Shown: positions 23,167-45,900 of the stretch, one piece after another
Numbering within the stretch: position 1 is the first letter of the stretch
How the letters are laid out: each line of letters begins with the position of its first letter
NCBI GenBank assembly: GCA_026413225.1
Contig: CM048552.1
Span: 189,258,053 to 189,322,052 of the forward strand
DNA from: Otis tarda
Taxonomy: Eukaryota > Chordata > Aves > Otidiformes > Otididae
Length of the DNA stretch: 64,000 nucleotides
Direction: 5' to 3'
The notes under the pieces: generated by a model
The model's database searches: none
What the model was told of the DNA's origin: nothing
Seen by the model: only the letters and a program-made list of their open reading frames with translations
Translations under genes and position numbers: made by a program

Positions 23167-26100
23167 AGAAAAGGAGGTGTTGACAATACAAGTTGTCTTT
23201 CACTTGAAACTGATGCATGCAATTCACATCAGAATAAACAATGATCGATCTTATGCCAAAATGTGTCTCAACATCTGATTTTTTTAGCAGTGTTGCCATG
23301 TAGTTTTGGAGACAATCAAAGGATGTAGGAGAACAGCCAGGAAAAGAGAATGGTCCTGTGTGAGGATGTGTCAAGGATGTTGTACAATACAGTTTCTAGG
23401 CCACCGGAGCAGGCTGCTATGTGTATGTTCAGGCAGTCACCTAAACTATCTGGAAGGGACACAGACAGCAAGACTAGACAGCTTTGCATGCAAAGTGCCT
23501 TCAGTCTGTCAGCATTCCCAGAAACAGATAAAAAGTCTAAAGATGAAAAGTCAGGAAACAGCATGAAAGTATAACAGAGCCTAAAGAGTCATTCTCCATT
23601 CCAGAGATGCTGGCAGCCTAGATTCTGCACTTCTGACAGAGATCCTATCAGGTCTGACAGAGCTCCTATCTCCTAGGACATTCCCCACGTGTGGCCTCAT
23701 CACCCTTTTGTGTCTCTTAGTATCTTTGTACTTCTTGAAATTTCCCTTTGAAGAGTCCCAGGGTCTTCAGATGAAGCCAGAGAAGTGCTCTTTGGAGCTA
23801 TGCTCATAGCCCAACTTCGGTCTTAGTCAGGCTCCTCTTAGTACATGCAGAGCATTCAGTCAGCTTTGGTCCATTATTTTTCTTCCAAGCCTCATGGGAT
23901 GGTATCATCTTCCTGGCTCTAGATTGCCACACAACCCAAGCGTTCATGGGGAAGTTGCTATGTCGGGGTTGTACCTCCTCTTGGTAACAGTGTGGGTTAT
24001 CATGGAGAAGACCAGGGAATATATACAGGTTGTAGGCACAGCACATCTACAATGGATTTTAACTACAAAGATGTTGGACTTGTTGTTTTAAGATGGTATT
24101 TTGAATTTTCACCTAGGTACTGAACTGAGAGTTACACTGGTGAAGCAGGGACAGACAGAAAAAGATTTTATGAGTACTGCATGATGCCTCATAGTTTTTC
24201 TTATCAGTCACAATCATTTATGTAATGCTCTTCGTCTGTTGAGATTAAAGCATCATTTTTGTTTTGAAAATGTCTCACACAGAAGTTCATGAACTCAGTG
24301 CCTTTTTTGAATGTTCTGATTAGTGACAGTCTAGCTAGTAATGAGTATGGAGGAGGCAATGCAAAGCGATTTTGTTGGGATTGAAGTAGACAGTCTTGAA
24401 GTGGAATTTCAAGGCATGAAGTTGGTTCTTCCCACTCCTAGCTGCCTGAGTGGGTATTTTTTTCCCCAGTGGCAACTGATTAATTAGAATTTTCTAACAG
24501 GTTTTAACATACTGATAGACAGACATGAATGGGAGAGGCTGTGTATGGGATATTTCACTTTATTGATGAAATAGATATAGTAGCCTATCCACATGTTCCG
24601 TCTTTCATCACTTGGGCACATGAAAACAACATGTGGCTTTTAAGGAGAGGTGTACCATAAAGGTAGAGATGACTAATTGCATATGAGATGGAGATATGGA
24701 TTTATGAAAGTATTGTTCTTTAATTTTTTAGCAGGATGCTGACTGTTTTCAAGTTCAAAAAAAAAGCTGTACATAAGTGTCATTACATCTTGGCAATAAA
24801 CCCAAATTGTCTGTTTGTATGCATCAGAGGTCGGGTGGGTGTCTGTGTAGAAAAACCTGTGACAATTACTAAAGACAGACTCCAGAGGCTGGTATGCTAG
24901 TGCCATAAGTTGAGTTGCTAGCAATTTCAATATTGAGGTAGGCAATACGCACCCATCACCTTGTAACAAATGCTAAATCATAATATTCCAAAGTTGAAGC
25001 AGTGGCAAAAGAAGCATACCAAAATATGGGGGAATGTGATAGTTTCTTGACATGTAAAAAATGATAAGCCATTTCTTATTAACAACATAAACAAAAAATC
25101 TGACTGTGAATATCCTCATGGATAGATTCCTGGCAGGTAGTGTTACTGATGATGACTTATACCAGCTGTGAATCTAATCCTTCATTTGCAGAAGTTCAGA
25201 AAACATTGATGATGATAAATATAGATTTAGTTCAAAGACAACTGATGAAGCAAAACTCTACCCAAACTTTAAGTCTTATAGATTTGTAATTATTAAGTGC
25301 TTTTCTGTCATTATTTGGTGGGTTTTTCACACTTGATTTCAGCTCATGCTACAAATGAGAGCACTTTTCTACTATGAAGAGATGAGTCCAGATTAGCAAT
25401 AAACATTTGAAAACCTAAAGTAAATAAAAATCTGCAGAAAATCTAAAATAAATCATAATCTTTAGAAGGTTAATGCAAAATTAGGTCTTTGGAAAAGTCA
25501 GATTTTCAAGAGGTCACATTTTCAGTGCTGCTTTACTTTCCCTTCCTTTCTATTTATTGAGCCCCACTTTACAGCACTCACTCAAGTTTACGATCAGTAA
25601 CTGAACCTCTACAATTAGAGATACTGTAGTGTCATCTCCATAACGCTCCATGCCTGGAATCCTTTTTGCTAAACCTGTTTTCACTTCCTGATAACGACTA
25701 CACAGTTTCAGCTGAAGATTTTAACAGCCTTTCAGTGCTTGAAAATAGGTTAAGAACCAGCTCTGAGACCAGTAATATAGATCTGTTGAGAAGATTGAGA
25801 GGTTCAACAAATAGAACTTTTTGGATTGAGGTAATCTTGTCTTCTAAGGTCTAGAAATCCCTATAGCTAATTGTCTTTACATTTGGCTATGCAGTTTAAT
25901 TTATGAAGAAGTTATCAAATACATAAACATTAGAGGAGCAATATAAACAAACAGTATCTTCTCTGCCTAGAGCAGCCTCTCAGGGGACAATTAATGGTTC
26001 TGCCCTTGATAAAACAGATTGAAAAGATCTGCATTATATATAAATATATGTATACAGATTTATGTATGTACAGAGTGAGAGTCAGCTCCCAGTTCAGATG

Positions 26101-28528
26101 CCTGAAGCTGAATGCAATGTGGTGGTAGAGCCAGAGGTCTATGCAGAGGTGTCTCCTGTGCCAGGGCAGCCACTCTGTCCTCCACCTGCGCTGCAAAGGG
26201 GTGAGATCCTCCTGTAGGTTTTGTGTCCTGTCTATGTAAATCTCTGTGATTCCCTGGTGTATCTTAAACGGTACTAGATGCTAATGTCTAGATACCTGAA
26301 TCACTCCTTTAGTGCTCACATATAAGCCAAATATCTGAGTTTTTAATAAAGTCAGTGAAGAGCTAGATGGTCTGCTGACCAAATACAGGTGTCTACCATA
26401 AGCTAAGAAAAATAGTTTTCTGGACTCTACTGACTAAATCAACCAGGGGCCCAGCTTGGAGACTCACATGTAGTGGCTATGTGAAATGTGAGGCATCCTA
26501 TGATATCTGAGACGTGTGCGGGCCTGGCAGTTATGACATAGAACCTGTGTGAGACCTGTGCCTGAGTGAAGTGGTAACTGGAGGTCACACAGGACACTTG
26601 GAGGTATCTGAAATAGGACTGGATGCCTACATGGCAGTAATTAAGATGAGCCCTAGATTTGCACTGGGTGTAACAGAAGCTTAAAAACGTAATTCACATA
26701 TAGATGCTGTAATTAGGTATTAAATCTGGAGATAAATCCCATCCTGTAGATTCATCTACAACTCTCTCTGACAGTGTCCAATGCAGAAACCCAGGAAATA
26801 TTTTAGGAACAGGACCACCAGAGTCCTATTGTTGAAAGAAACTCTTCCAAAGGCACAGCAGTTCCTGAAGGACACAATCTTCCAGGAAATCCAATGCTGC
26901 AAAATAGTCCACTGAAAAATATTTTCAAAGAGTCCTTCTAGAGTTCTTACCTGTCTGTGAGCCACTGTGTTGAAATGCAGTTACCTGGAAGATACCTCTT
27001 AAATAAGTTGTATTCAAGGAAGAGTAGAATTTGAAAGAGTTTTTTTAAAGCGAACATTAGTCTTTGAGAGTCAAATATGCAATCATACCTAATAATCTTT
27101 AAAACGAATGGCTTTCCAAAACTTCAGCCATAGGAAAATCCCATGAAAATTTGAAAAACGGGAACATGCCACTGTTGAGAAGCTTACTCGTGTATGGCCC
27201 TCAACACTTCACCATCAACTTTGCTCTTGTCATAGAGCATCCCTTGTCACTTTGTTCTGTGAGCAACAAAATTTATGGAATCTGATCTCCACATGGCTAT
27301 GTGCATCATAATTGAATTTTCTCTGTTTTTAATGTTACGAATGTTCATCAAAGCTTTTGAAGAGGCTGATGCACTCGTAATATCCTCTTTTTGTATGAGT
27401 TCTGTGGTATCTAGTAATATAGTTGAGCTCCAGAATTTTCTGCAGATCTCAATCATCCATCTCTTTTAGGAAACTTGCAGGAATTTAGTATCTGTAATAG
27501 TCCTTCCTATTAACATCCAGCTGGAACAGCCAAACAAATTCAGAAGTCACAATGGGGTGACTGACAGAGTCCCTTAACGTGATTACAGAGGCTTACTTTT
27601 CTTAAGAGACTACCAATTTAGCCTGTCAATTTACCAACTGTTTTCTGGATGAAGGATACGCATGTCATGTATTGTACTGACAGAAGTGTTTTAATTGTCC
27701 TTTATGCCAGTGCCAGGATCTATATCTTTCACATCTTCACCCCAGACTGCAAGAAGCAAAATTATTTCCTGTTTCAATTCAGCTACTAAAACATTGCTGC
27801 GGGTTAGTAATAAAATATTATCTAAGTTTGCAGGCTTGTCACAATGTGCGAAGCCTTCTGGCAGAAAAAAAGAAACCTGAATTATCTACCCTCAAAGCCT
27901 TAAATTTCATATGTACTACTGAGATGCAGTAGAATATTTGCAGAAAATGCAAAAAAAAGTCTGCCACCATTTTATTTGCTGCCAACTAGCTTTGTGACAT
28001 CAACCGTAAGTACAAACAAGCTGGCTGATAAGATGAAATTTCCCTTCCCTGCTCATTTAAACCTCTGCTTATTAAGCCTCTGTTACTGCCATGGACTGAA
28101 TTGAGTAAAAACATACTTGCATAAGCTCAAAGAAAAAACTTCCCATATTCTAAAGCACATTAGGAATATCTCTTTACCCATTCATTAGTAGGGTGCACCA
28201 TGTGTATAAGATGCGTACAGATCAAGATCTGCAATCAATCAGTAAGCTCAGGAGGAGTACAACATAAGGATCAAACTAACCTGAAACAAGAACAACTCAC
28301 GGTATTAAACCATTTGAACCAATCCATTCTCCTTGGCACCAGTTACAAAGGTTTATTTATAGCAATCTGCCCTAAACTACTTTTAACTAACTATTCTGCT
28401 CCTGGTCTTTCACTGCATAGGACAGGTTATAATAATGCACGCCTCTCCCATTTCTCTGTTGATCTCTTTGTAATGGGAATTCAAAAGGGAATTTTTGATT
28501 TCTAGCAATCATCTATTGTTTATCACTA
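23167..28528. other. Intron 2 spacer, 5.4 kb of mostly unique sequence
   Basis: It contains a 21-bp tandem dimer at 23632-23673 and an AT-rich microsatellite-like patch near 26032-26070. A patch near 26500-26560 resembles 5714-5770. No exon was found. Open frames up to about 100 codons have no family signature. Confidence 0.5.
23632..23673. repeat. 21-bp tandem duplication (two units)
   Basis: TCTGACAGAGATCCTATCAGG is followed by a 21-bp copy with four changes (TCTGACAGAGCTCCTATC...). Confidence 0.75.
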
Positions 28529-28711
28529 CATAGAATGGTTTGGGTTGGAAGGGACCTTTAAAGGTCATCTAGTCCAACCCTGCAAGGAGCAGGGTCATCT
28601 CCACCCAGATCAGGTTGCTCAGAGCCCCATCCAACCTGGCCTTAATGTTTCCAGGGATGGGGCATCCACCACTTCTCTGGGCAACCTGTTCCAGTGTTCC
28701 TCCACCCTCAT
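28529..28711 (-). mobile_element. CR1 3' fragment, short
   Basis: Minus-strand CR1 3' UTR plus the last ~30 codons of ORF2. It is recognised by the plus-strand sequence CATAGAATGGTTTGGGTTGG and the segment GGGGCATCCACCACTTCTCT. It is truncated near 28711, 45 bp before an LTR. Confidence 0.9.
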
Positions 28712-28755
28712 CTTTCCAAAACCTTATAAACAATAAGATTGTTCTGTTGATTCTT

Positions 28756-29915
28756 TGTCATAGTTTAGCCCCGATTAGGACCAGACTACGCAGTCTCTCT
28801 TTCACTCCCCCCATCCTCCAAGAGAACAGGGAGAGATAATATAAGAAAAAAGGCTCGAGGTTTGAGATAAGGATGGGGAGAAATCCTTAAAGTTACCATT
28901 ATGGGCAAAACAGACTCAACTTGGGGAAAAATATTCATTTATTACTTAAAAAACCAGCAGGATAATGAGACAGAGAGCAAGATAACCTCCCCCCACCCTT
29001 CCCTCTTCCCAAACTTAACATTATCTCTACTACTTTCCCCTGCCCTGAGCGACACAGGCGGGGAAGAGGGAATGGGGGTCGTGGTCAGTTCATCACACGT
29101 TGTTTCACGCCGCTGCTTCATGGTTGGGGGAAGAACTCCTCACATTCCTCTCCTGCTCCAGCGTGGGGTCCCTCCCATGGGCTACAGTCTTTCATGAAAC
29201 TGCTCCAGTGTGGGTCATCTCTTCCACGGGGTGCAGTCCCTCCAGAACGGCTGCCCCAGCAGGCCCTCCACTGGCCACAGCCGCCTTCAGGCATCCGCCT
29301 AACCTGCCATGGGGTCCTCCATGGGCTGCAGGTGGATCTCTGGTACTTTGTGGACCTCCATGGGCTGCAGGGGGACAACCTGCTCCACCATAGTCATCAC
29401 CACAGGCTGCAGGGGAATCTTGGCCAGGAGCAGCATTACTCCTCCCCCTCCTTCTTCACTGACCTTGGCATCTGCAGCTGTCCCTCTCACAAAAAAAAAA
29501 TTCTTCACAACAGGCAGGCAGACGCCTCTCAGGATCTCTTCACATCATCCATCTCATCTCCTCTCCACTTCAACTTCTTGCAGCTGGGCTGGGCTGAGTC
29601 GAGCCCCGTCGGCTGCCTGGCAAGAGGCCAGAGGGTGAGGCCTGCAAGGCCCACAAGGCTTGTGCCTTCCCCTCTCTGTCCCCGCTCAGCTTCTTCACAT
29701 CATCTCTTCTTTTTTTTTTTTCTGTTTGTCCCCTTCTTAAATACGTTATCACAGAGGCGTTATCATGGGACATTCTGCTACCAATTGGCTTGGCCTTGGC
29801 CAGCAGCAGGTCTGCCCTAGGCCCGGCCAAGTCCACTGACAAGGGGGAACAACTTCTAGCAGCTTCTTACAGAAGCTGCCACCATAGCCCCTCCTCACTA
29901 AACAAAACCAGAACA
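28756..29915 (-). mobile_element. Solo LTR, young family, antisense, TSD TTCTT
   Basis: An 1160-bp LTR in reverse orientation. The plus strand begins TGTCATAGTTTAGCCCC and ends CACTAAACAAAACCAGAACA. It has a perfect TTCTT duplication (28751-28755 and 29916-29920). The reverse complement carries the AATAAA signal at 28938-28943, the core repeat, the TATA-like ACGTATTTAAG region near 29740-29750 and the CCAATTGG element near 29782. It is antisense to TRPC4 and inverted with respect to the LTRs at 21248 and 59874. Confidence 0.93.
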
Positions 29916-29920
29916 TTCTT

Positions 29921-32029
29921 ACATGCAGGTAGGATCTTAAAGTGTCTTTATAGAACTGAATACAATATCATTAAGCTGTAATAAAATTCAGTTGTCAATC
30001 CTTTGCCTCTTAAAGGAAGTTCCTCTTTTAACTGCTAGCATAGCTGCATGAACCTTGGTTTCCTCTATCTACTTCAGAAATTAGTCCTTTTTTTTTAATC
30101 TGTGAAAGTTGGAAAACTTATAGTATGGTTCAAAAGCTAGAGTTGCTGCTAAATAACAAAGAACTGAATAACGTACCAGGAATAAGGTACTTATGAGACA
30201 GCTTACTATGACATTTCTCTGCATCCTCCATAGATTCATGGAGTTTCTGTGTCCTTGCCTTACTCTTGTGTATTCCTTTCTCATAATATCTTGAAAATAT
30301 ATAAAGTGTTTTCCTTTAAATGTTTTGCATATTTGCCTGATTCCTACTTTGTTCTTTGAGAGTAAACCCTTCAGACACAAAATTTACTTCCCAGCTGTGG
30401 AGACATCTCAAATTACCTTGCAATGCTAAATAATTGCAATCAGCTGTAAAGAAGTTTAGCTAATTCCCACCCTTCCCTCTGAGTCTCTCATATCTCCTAA
30501 ACAGTTTATTAATACCTGGAGAGGCCACCAATCTGTTATTGTTCTTTCTGCAAAAGCTCCTTTTCAAAAACTGTGTTTCTCATTCCTTAGCCAGTGGGAT
30601 GCCTTTTCTTATTTTTAGATCCATGAAGCTCAGGGAAAAGCAAAGGATCCAGCTCAAATTCTAAGAACTCTTTCTTCTCACATTCTCTCAAGACCTTACT
30701 GGAGAAGAACCAATTTCCTTCTGCCTCCCCAGCTAACAATTGGAGCCATTTTGTGAGAAGGCAAAAAACAGGGAAAAAGCAAGAGCTTTTCCACATTTTT
30801 TCTAATCAGACCAGAGATACATATTCTCACTAAATGGAACATGAGACATAAACTTCACTAAAATTATGTTACCTTTATGAAGCATTATATGTTTGAGAAA
30901 ATAATCTGTGCATCCATTTTAAAACATTCCCTTGGGAAGGCCCAAGCTAGGTCTATTATGAATATTGAGGAAGTTTTGATGCTGGCTTCTTTCATCATGC
31001 AAACTTTAAGAGGTTTATTATATATGAGCTTTATTATGATGCAACAGAAAGAATTCAAGTTCTCCTTTAATCATTTTCATAAGATATTTTTTCTTACCTC
31101 TCATATTTTTCCAGACCATTTTCATTTTATTCTTTCACTGTTCCTGTGTGAAAATAACAGTTTGATTACCATTTTTCATTTTGAGCGCTCAAGCAATGCT
31201 TAGAATTCTTACTTGAAAAACTCTAGTTTCAAAAACATAAGTGGTAAGACAGCAGGTATGAGTTTCAGAGCTGGAAACAAATTAAAATATCCTAGTAGTC
31301 TTTTATTGAGTGTCTGCTTTTAAGTAATTTCCCACCCTTGCTCAAACTATTGACATTGACTGGAGGAAGGGCATATCCATCCACTAGTAATGCTCACAGG
31401 AAAATATGAAGTGAAAATGACCACTTTTGTGTACAGGCTATATTTTGAATTAGCTCCCAGAGATACAGGGAGGAGAAAAAAGAAAGACAAATAAAGCACT
31501 GAAGCCTTTTGTCATTAGTCACACCCAACAAACACATGTCCCAAATCTATCAAATCAAATATATTTTCCTCTGATTCTATCTGGAAAGTGTTATAAATTA
31601 ATTTTACAGCATTTCCTTTCCATTCTCTATTTACCTTTTTCAAATAGAAGAAACCTAAACTTTTTCACACCAGGGAGGATCCTGAAGAAAGTAATCCAAA
31701 CATTCTGCTTGTAAGCACATAGAATATAACATAGACATGAATAGCAACCTACCAGGATTTGTAAAGAACAAATCTTGTCATAACAATATAATTTTCATTC
31801 ATCACCAGATATCAAGCTCTGTATGTTGGGGAAAAGCAGTACACATAATATAGCTTGAGTTTTGTACGATTTTAGAAACTGTCACTCGAAATACAGTCTA
31901 AGAAAACCACACTCAGTGTAGTTGCCAACTGTACTCAGTGAAATAGGATGAATGAATCAAACAGAGGCATGAAATGAGCAATTCTGCAGTAGTCTAGCCC
32001 AATCAGTATATTAATTCATGCCATTTAGG
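29921..32029. other. Intron 2 spacer, unique AT-rich sequence
   Basis: No repeat family or coding signal recognised. The open frame at 30877-31203 (108 codons, Phe/Ile/Met-rich) reflects AT-rich composition. Confidence 0.45.
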
Positions 32030-32735
32030 GTGAAATAGAGGTTGTGTTAAATCTGTAGACAACACAAAGGTGGGGATCACAAGGCTGTTCCAGGACACAA
32101 TTAGAATTCAGGATGGTTGGCAAACAAACAACAGTTCAGTAAGAAAAACAGTAAGGTTCAAAGTAAGCAGAAATAATCCACCAAGTATATATTGGAATTG
32201 AAAACAATTAAGATAACAGTTCTGCAGGGGTAGAATTAAAACAAGACTAAGAGACAATATCATATTAGTGTGCAAAAGTCACAGATACCATTTGGTCACA
32301 TCAGAATGAACACAGATAAGATATATGTGCATGTGTCCTCTGTTATAATTAGAAGTGATAGGGAATGTGCAGAAAGAAATAACAAGGTTCAGAAAATTAG
32401 AAAATATTCCCCATAAGGAAAGTCTGACAAAATAAGAGTGCTTAAAAGAGAAAACTGAAACGATGGTAAAGAAATAATGTATTCTCTGTATTTTACAAAA
32501 CAAGACATAGGCTTAAACTGCACAAAAGTAAGACAAATTAAGTGTCAAAATTTCAAAACCATTGTATGGAAATAGTACAACATATCCACCTATCACTGCA
32601 GGGCTTTAAGAATAGATCCTTCAAATATCCATGGGGATTGATCTAGGTGTAGTTACCATACTTTGGTTTAAAGAAGGCAAACAAGGCCTTCTGACAAGTT
32701 CCTTCCTGCTGTCTAGTGCTTCTATCGCTGAATTC
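32030..32735 (+). mobile_element. Probable ancient, highly degraded CR1/L3-like LINE 3' region
   Basis: Scattered pieces follow the order of a CR1 3' end on the plus strand: TCTGTAGACAACACAAAGGT (like the ADDTK segment), GTTCAGAAAATTAG with CCCCATAAGGAAAGTCTGA (like EERLR), ACATAGGCTTAAACTGCACA, GGGATTGATCTAGGTG and finally AGTTCCTTCCTGCTG. No frame survives. Boundaries are approximate and the call rests on pattern order, not close identity. Confidence 0.45.
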
Positions 32736-40930
<8,195 letters not shown>

Positions 40931-42924
40931 TAAGCATATTTAGTAGTAGTAATGTGATAGATAATAGTCTGAAATATGTCTTTTTAACTGAGACAAATTG
41001 CTGCTTATCTTTTTTTGTTCTACAGGGTCTTGTCTTTTTTTTTTTATGTTTTTAATTAGCTGACTTTGAGTAGCTATTACAGATTCATAGTATCAGAATT
41101 TAAAATATTCTATTATAGCACAGATCCAAATAAACTTTATTTCTTTTGCACCTGAATAGATATAGTCTCCAGTAGTTGTGTTCTGAAGAGCTCATCAATA
41201 ATAGGATGAGAAATATATACAGCATACTTCAAATTAGCTTTAATTGTGTCTGAAGAGAAAGGAGGCTATGTGTTTAAACAACTATAAAGTACTACAGATA
41301 CCTCTACAGAGAAGTTTCTTCAAAAAATAGCTATTATAAATAGACACTGAAACATGACATTAATAGCAATGCATGACCACCCCAAAACTTTGACATTCGA
41401 ATTCTTTTTCAGAAAGAAACAAAAATTGAGATACCTCGGTATTGGTTTCCATGACAGTTAAAAATTCATGAGTTTGCTTCACTGATATAGATATTCAATT
41501 GAAATCAGAGGATGTCTGCATTTCTTTTAAAATACTCAAGTTCTTATATGCATTGCAAAACCAAAAGAATCAAGACAGAATAAATAGTTAGGAGGACAGT
41601 TTCCCTGATATTTCCAAAATGTAACTTGATCCCTGCTCATCATCATGTCAGAATGAACTTTATCATCTCATTGGGAACCTGTACATCCAAAATCAGCTGA
41701 ACTGTGGAACTGTACAGACAAGACAAATGTAGTTCATAATTAAATGTTACTTGTTCATATAAAATATGGCAAATATTTAAGAAACTTCCATGTTATATTG
41801 AACTAGTCTATCTATCACTGATAAATCTCTGCTCTGTGAAATATATTTTTATATAAAATATATAGTAAATGCATTAATATATTAATTATATTAGAAAGGT
41901 TTGCAGGAACAATAACCAAACACGTAATGATTCTGTTGTCCATTTGAAACACAATTTAAAAATGCTAAGAAGTTATCCAGTTATTCAGTAGAGACCTACT
42001 AAAGTACAGCTGGAAAAATATCTCAATTGATCTCTGACTTCATAAGTCTAATAAACATTTTAATACACTACTTTTCAGGGAATGTATAGCATAATTTTGC
42101 ATTTCATACTATAATGTTTTAGGCAACATGTTCACTGCCTTTGTAAATTATTTTCAGATGGTACTATTCCAGACTTTTCTTAACAACTACTATTTCTCTT
42201 TCTTGAAATGGCAATTCTGTACTACAGTCACCTGAGAAATTCTAGCCTCAACTTCTATTTTCTATATCCTCTATTTTCTACAAGATTCATGCATTGAAAT
42301 AAAATTCTGACCTCTCATGTTTTGCTTTTTTTTTTATTTTTTAACCTAAATACAAAGTTTGAATTTTCTTAATTTGAAATAGAGAAAATGAGAGACATCT
42401 GTAGGGTGAAATGTTTTTCATAGTTGTATCTGATTTCTGTGCCTAATTAAATTGCAGTAATACAGATAATTATACTTCATTGATTCGTTGTAATAGCAAG
42501 CATTATTAAAGCAATACTGATTTAGTGCAACAATTCCAAATCAATGGATCTTTCATATTTTACATACATTTTTAATTTCTATATCTGTACCATATGAGTC
42601 TCCCTGAAGTAAAATCAAGTTTTATTAGATTCTCTTGCTGTGTTCCTTTTGCTGTTGTTTATATTCCCTACTAGATGCTGGAGCAAACAGTAGTCACTGT
42701 AACTGATCAGTTGTTTTATTTCTGGTTATTACAGCAGTGTCCTGGTAGGTACAGTTCCAAGATCAAGACACTTACCTCAGGCATAACAAATGCTTGGATT
42801 CTGGCTGTCCTGGTGCATACGGATTATGATGAAAATAGATCAGACAGGTCTCTCTATTTCTTGTGTTAAGGATGTTACAGGAGCCACTGAATCCAGCAAC
42901 CTCCAGGGTCTAGGGATTCTTTTG

Positions 42925-42946
42925 GGCTGGGCACTGGAGCCCAGCC
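42925..42946. repeat. 8-bp perfect inverted repeat (GGCTGGGC/GCCCAGCC)
   Basis: Two 8-nt arms are separated by ACTGGA, inside a GC-rich island. The word CCAGGGTCT is also repeated at about 42903 and 42964. Confidence 0.65.
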
Positions 42947-45900
42947 AGGAGCACCTGGAGACCCCAGGGTCTCTGCCTCAGGCGCAAGCATGCTGACCAG
43001 CCCTGCTTACACAAGACCGGGCCCTTAATTGCCTTCTCTCCGTTTTACCATGCTTGTTCTTCCCTGATCCTTCCTCATTCTTTACTCATCTCCTAAACAT
43101 CCCGTAATAAATTGCACATAATCCCACAAGACAGCTCTGATATATGAGTCCCATGAACCCCCTAAAACTCCCATAATACTCATGATAATGGTGTTTTCCC
43201 CTCCTTATGATCAGTTGCAAAGTTGAGGTTGACCCTTCTCAAGGCAGCTGCAGCCTTTAATGGCCAGATGCTAGAGAGTCTTGGTCTTTGTCATTGTCTC
43301 CAATATATCCCGATTTCTGTGCTGAATTTATCACTTTTCTTGCTGTTTTCTATTTCTGTTATATTAATTGACCCTTAACCAGATAATTAAATGAACAAAT
43401 AATTCAACAAACCAGATACTCTCATATTTTCTATACCCTTACAGTACGACTATCCAAGGTAAACTTGATGGCAAGCAGCAGAGGCAACTTGTAAATCTTA
43501 TTTTTAAAATGGCAGGAAAAAAATGTGGACTGGATTTTAACTAATCTATTAACATATTATTTTGGATTTAGCCTGTTTAAAAATACTGGTTTGGAGTGAC
43601 ACATCTGCTTCCTCTGCCCCGTCTCAACCAGCAAGAGTCATTTCTCTACCAAAGACTTTTCTATTATGAAAGGACCAAGTATGGATTTGTGAGTTTTGGA
43701 TGCTATCAGTTCTAGTTATTGTCTTTCTTCCTCTTAACTTGCCTGCTATCCTGCAAAATAATAATAACCAAAAAAAAAAAAAAACCAACCCCAAATGCCC
43801 CAACAAAACAGCAAAACAGATAAGAATGCATTGTCTTCCTTTCTTATCTTACCACCCATCCCTAACATCCCAGCCTTTATTCACACTATTACCAAAGGAC
43901 GTGGTAATACTATGCTGGGGCTGAGGTCAGAGCTCCATGAGTAAGCAATCAGGTCTGGTTGTTCAGAACATCCAATCTAAGTCCAGAAATCGCAGTTAAA
44001 AGTAACAAAATAATGAAGAATGAGGACAAGTGAAGCAGAAACATGTGTCCTTGTATGTTGCTTTTACAATTAGTTGATCAGGAGTTAAAGATTACTTTTT
44101 TTCTTTTAAGTGGAAAGTAGCACCTAAAATTATTAGCAGTAATTCCTCTTGGCAGTAATAAGCAAGCGAGTATGAAACACTTTAGAACTAAACCTTGTAA
44201 AGGACTGGAGTAGGTTTTGAATAACATAACTTGGTTTAATATTAGAGACACAAGATTGGGTAGGAACAGCAGATTGAGGGTACTTGTAGTAGAAGCAGAC
44301 AAGTGGATGGTGAAGAATTTTCATTTTTCATTTTTCTTCCTTTAAGGTAAAGAAAAGAAAATTAATGAACATAAGAAAAGATAGTTACCAAGCTGGGAGT
44401 TGTTGAGGAGCTTCAAAATGACATTGTATTTGATCAAACATAGATCTAGAAATACCTTGTAATGAACAGAGAAAGACTCTTAAAAGTGAAGTGATTAAGC
44501 AGTGCTTGGCATTTCAGTTTGACGCTCTTGAAGCATTTTATAAACCTGTTTACTTCCTTTATCTTTAAAAACTAAAGTAAATACATAGTTATAGCATCCA
44601 AGCATGGTACTGTATCATGTTGAGGTGTAGATAAAGAAGCAAGAACTAAATTTGCTAAAAGATACATTCAGGAAGGACCATTTCTAAATTTTCATTTCTC
44701 TTTTCAGTACATTTCTATAGAGGTGAACAATCAATATTTACAAAAAAAACCTGTCTGCTTAACTACTAAAACTCTCCCAAATACCTCTAGTTAGTCTTCT
44801 AACAATTCCCATTTCCCAGATTTCCTGAGTTGTTAGCGCATGCAGAGCCTCAACTGGTAAAGAGGGAGAGAAAGGCTAAAAGAGGGAGTGAGTTTTAACA
44901 ATTTAACACAATTAAAGACATTTAGATTTAACAAGAGTACAGGCTTTATTAATAAGAATTTCAGGGAAAACATTTCAGGGAAATCAGCTTCAGACTAGCT
45001 TGCTCACTTATTTGCAGGCAGACAAGAAGTGAGACAGGACTCCCCCACACAGGAAACACACATCATAGATCAACTGTTTTTAACATAAACCTGTGTGTTC
45101 CCATAAAATGTGCACCAAATATTACTGATATGAGCACTATAGCTAAATTATTAATTGATGTATTAAATTTGAACACAATAATATGATATTCACATTTCAT
45201 GGATCAATTATTGGCTTCTAGGAAGATAATGCTGCAGGATAAAAAAAATTTGTTTGTTACCAGTAATAAAAGCCATCTGTTTGCTCCTACTCGAAACGGT
45301 ACTTTTAAAAATGCAATCACCAGTCGTTCACTAGTTTGCTATGCAAAATACCGCTTCAGTGAAATGGAAATGTTTCACAATAATGGTACAAATTCAGTGA
45401 AATTTTTGATGAAAAAGTGTCAAATTATTTCAAATCTGTCATTTCATGTTGATTTCTAAAGCCTTCATTACAGTAAACAAGCATTTTGTTTGAGTGTAGT
45501 TTCTTCTTACTTTGCTTGGACTTTAACATTTTTGACAATGCAATGCTTATACCTAATATCATCCATATTGTATTAATATACAAAGCAGTAGAAATATGAC
45601 AGAAAGCAAAAATTATTCCTTATCAAAACTGAATAACTCAATAATGCCTAAAGAAAATACTTTTAAAGTATTGAATGAAAAGTTGTCATGTTCTTAGTGA
45701 TGTTTTTAATGTTTAATTTGCCATTCTGTTGGGAAAGTTGTTTTTTTATTCAGATATGGAATATAAAATATATCTGGGAGTGCTGGAAATTTCCATAACA
45801 GCAGTACAGTTTAAGAGTCTACATCAAGCTTTGTGACTATCTCAGAGAGCAGAATTTTCCTTTGGAACCACGGATTGATTTTGTGTAATTTTAGTAGCCA

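Noticed and set aside
45199-45459. Open frame with QLLASR, resembling the expected start of the next TRPC4 exon
   Set aside because: Only six residues agree. The preceding FVAQPNCQ and following RWYDEFPGW-type residues are absent, and there is no acceptor in the right place.
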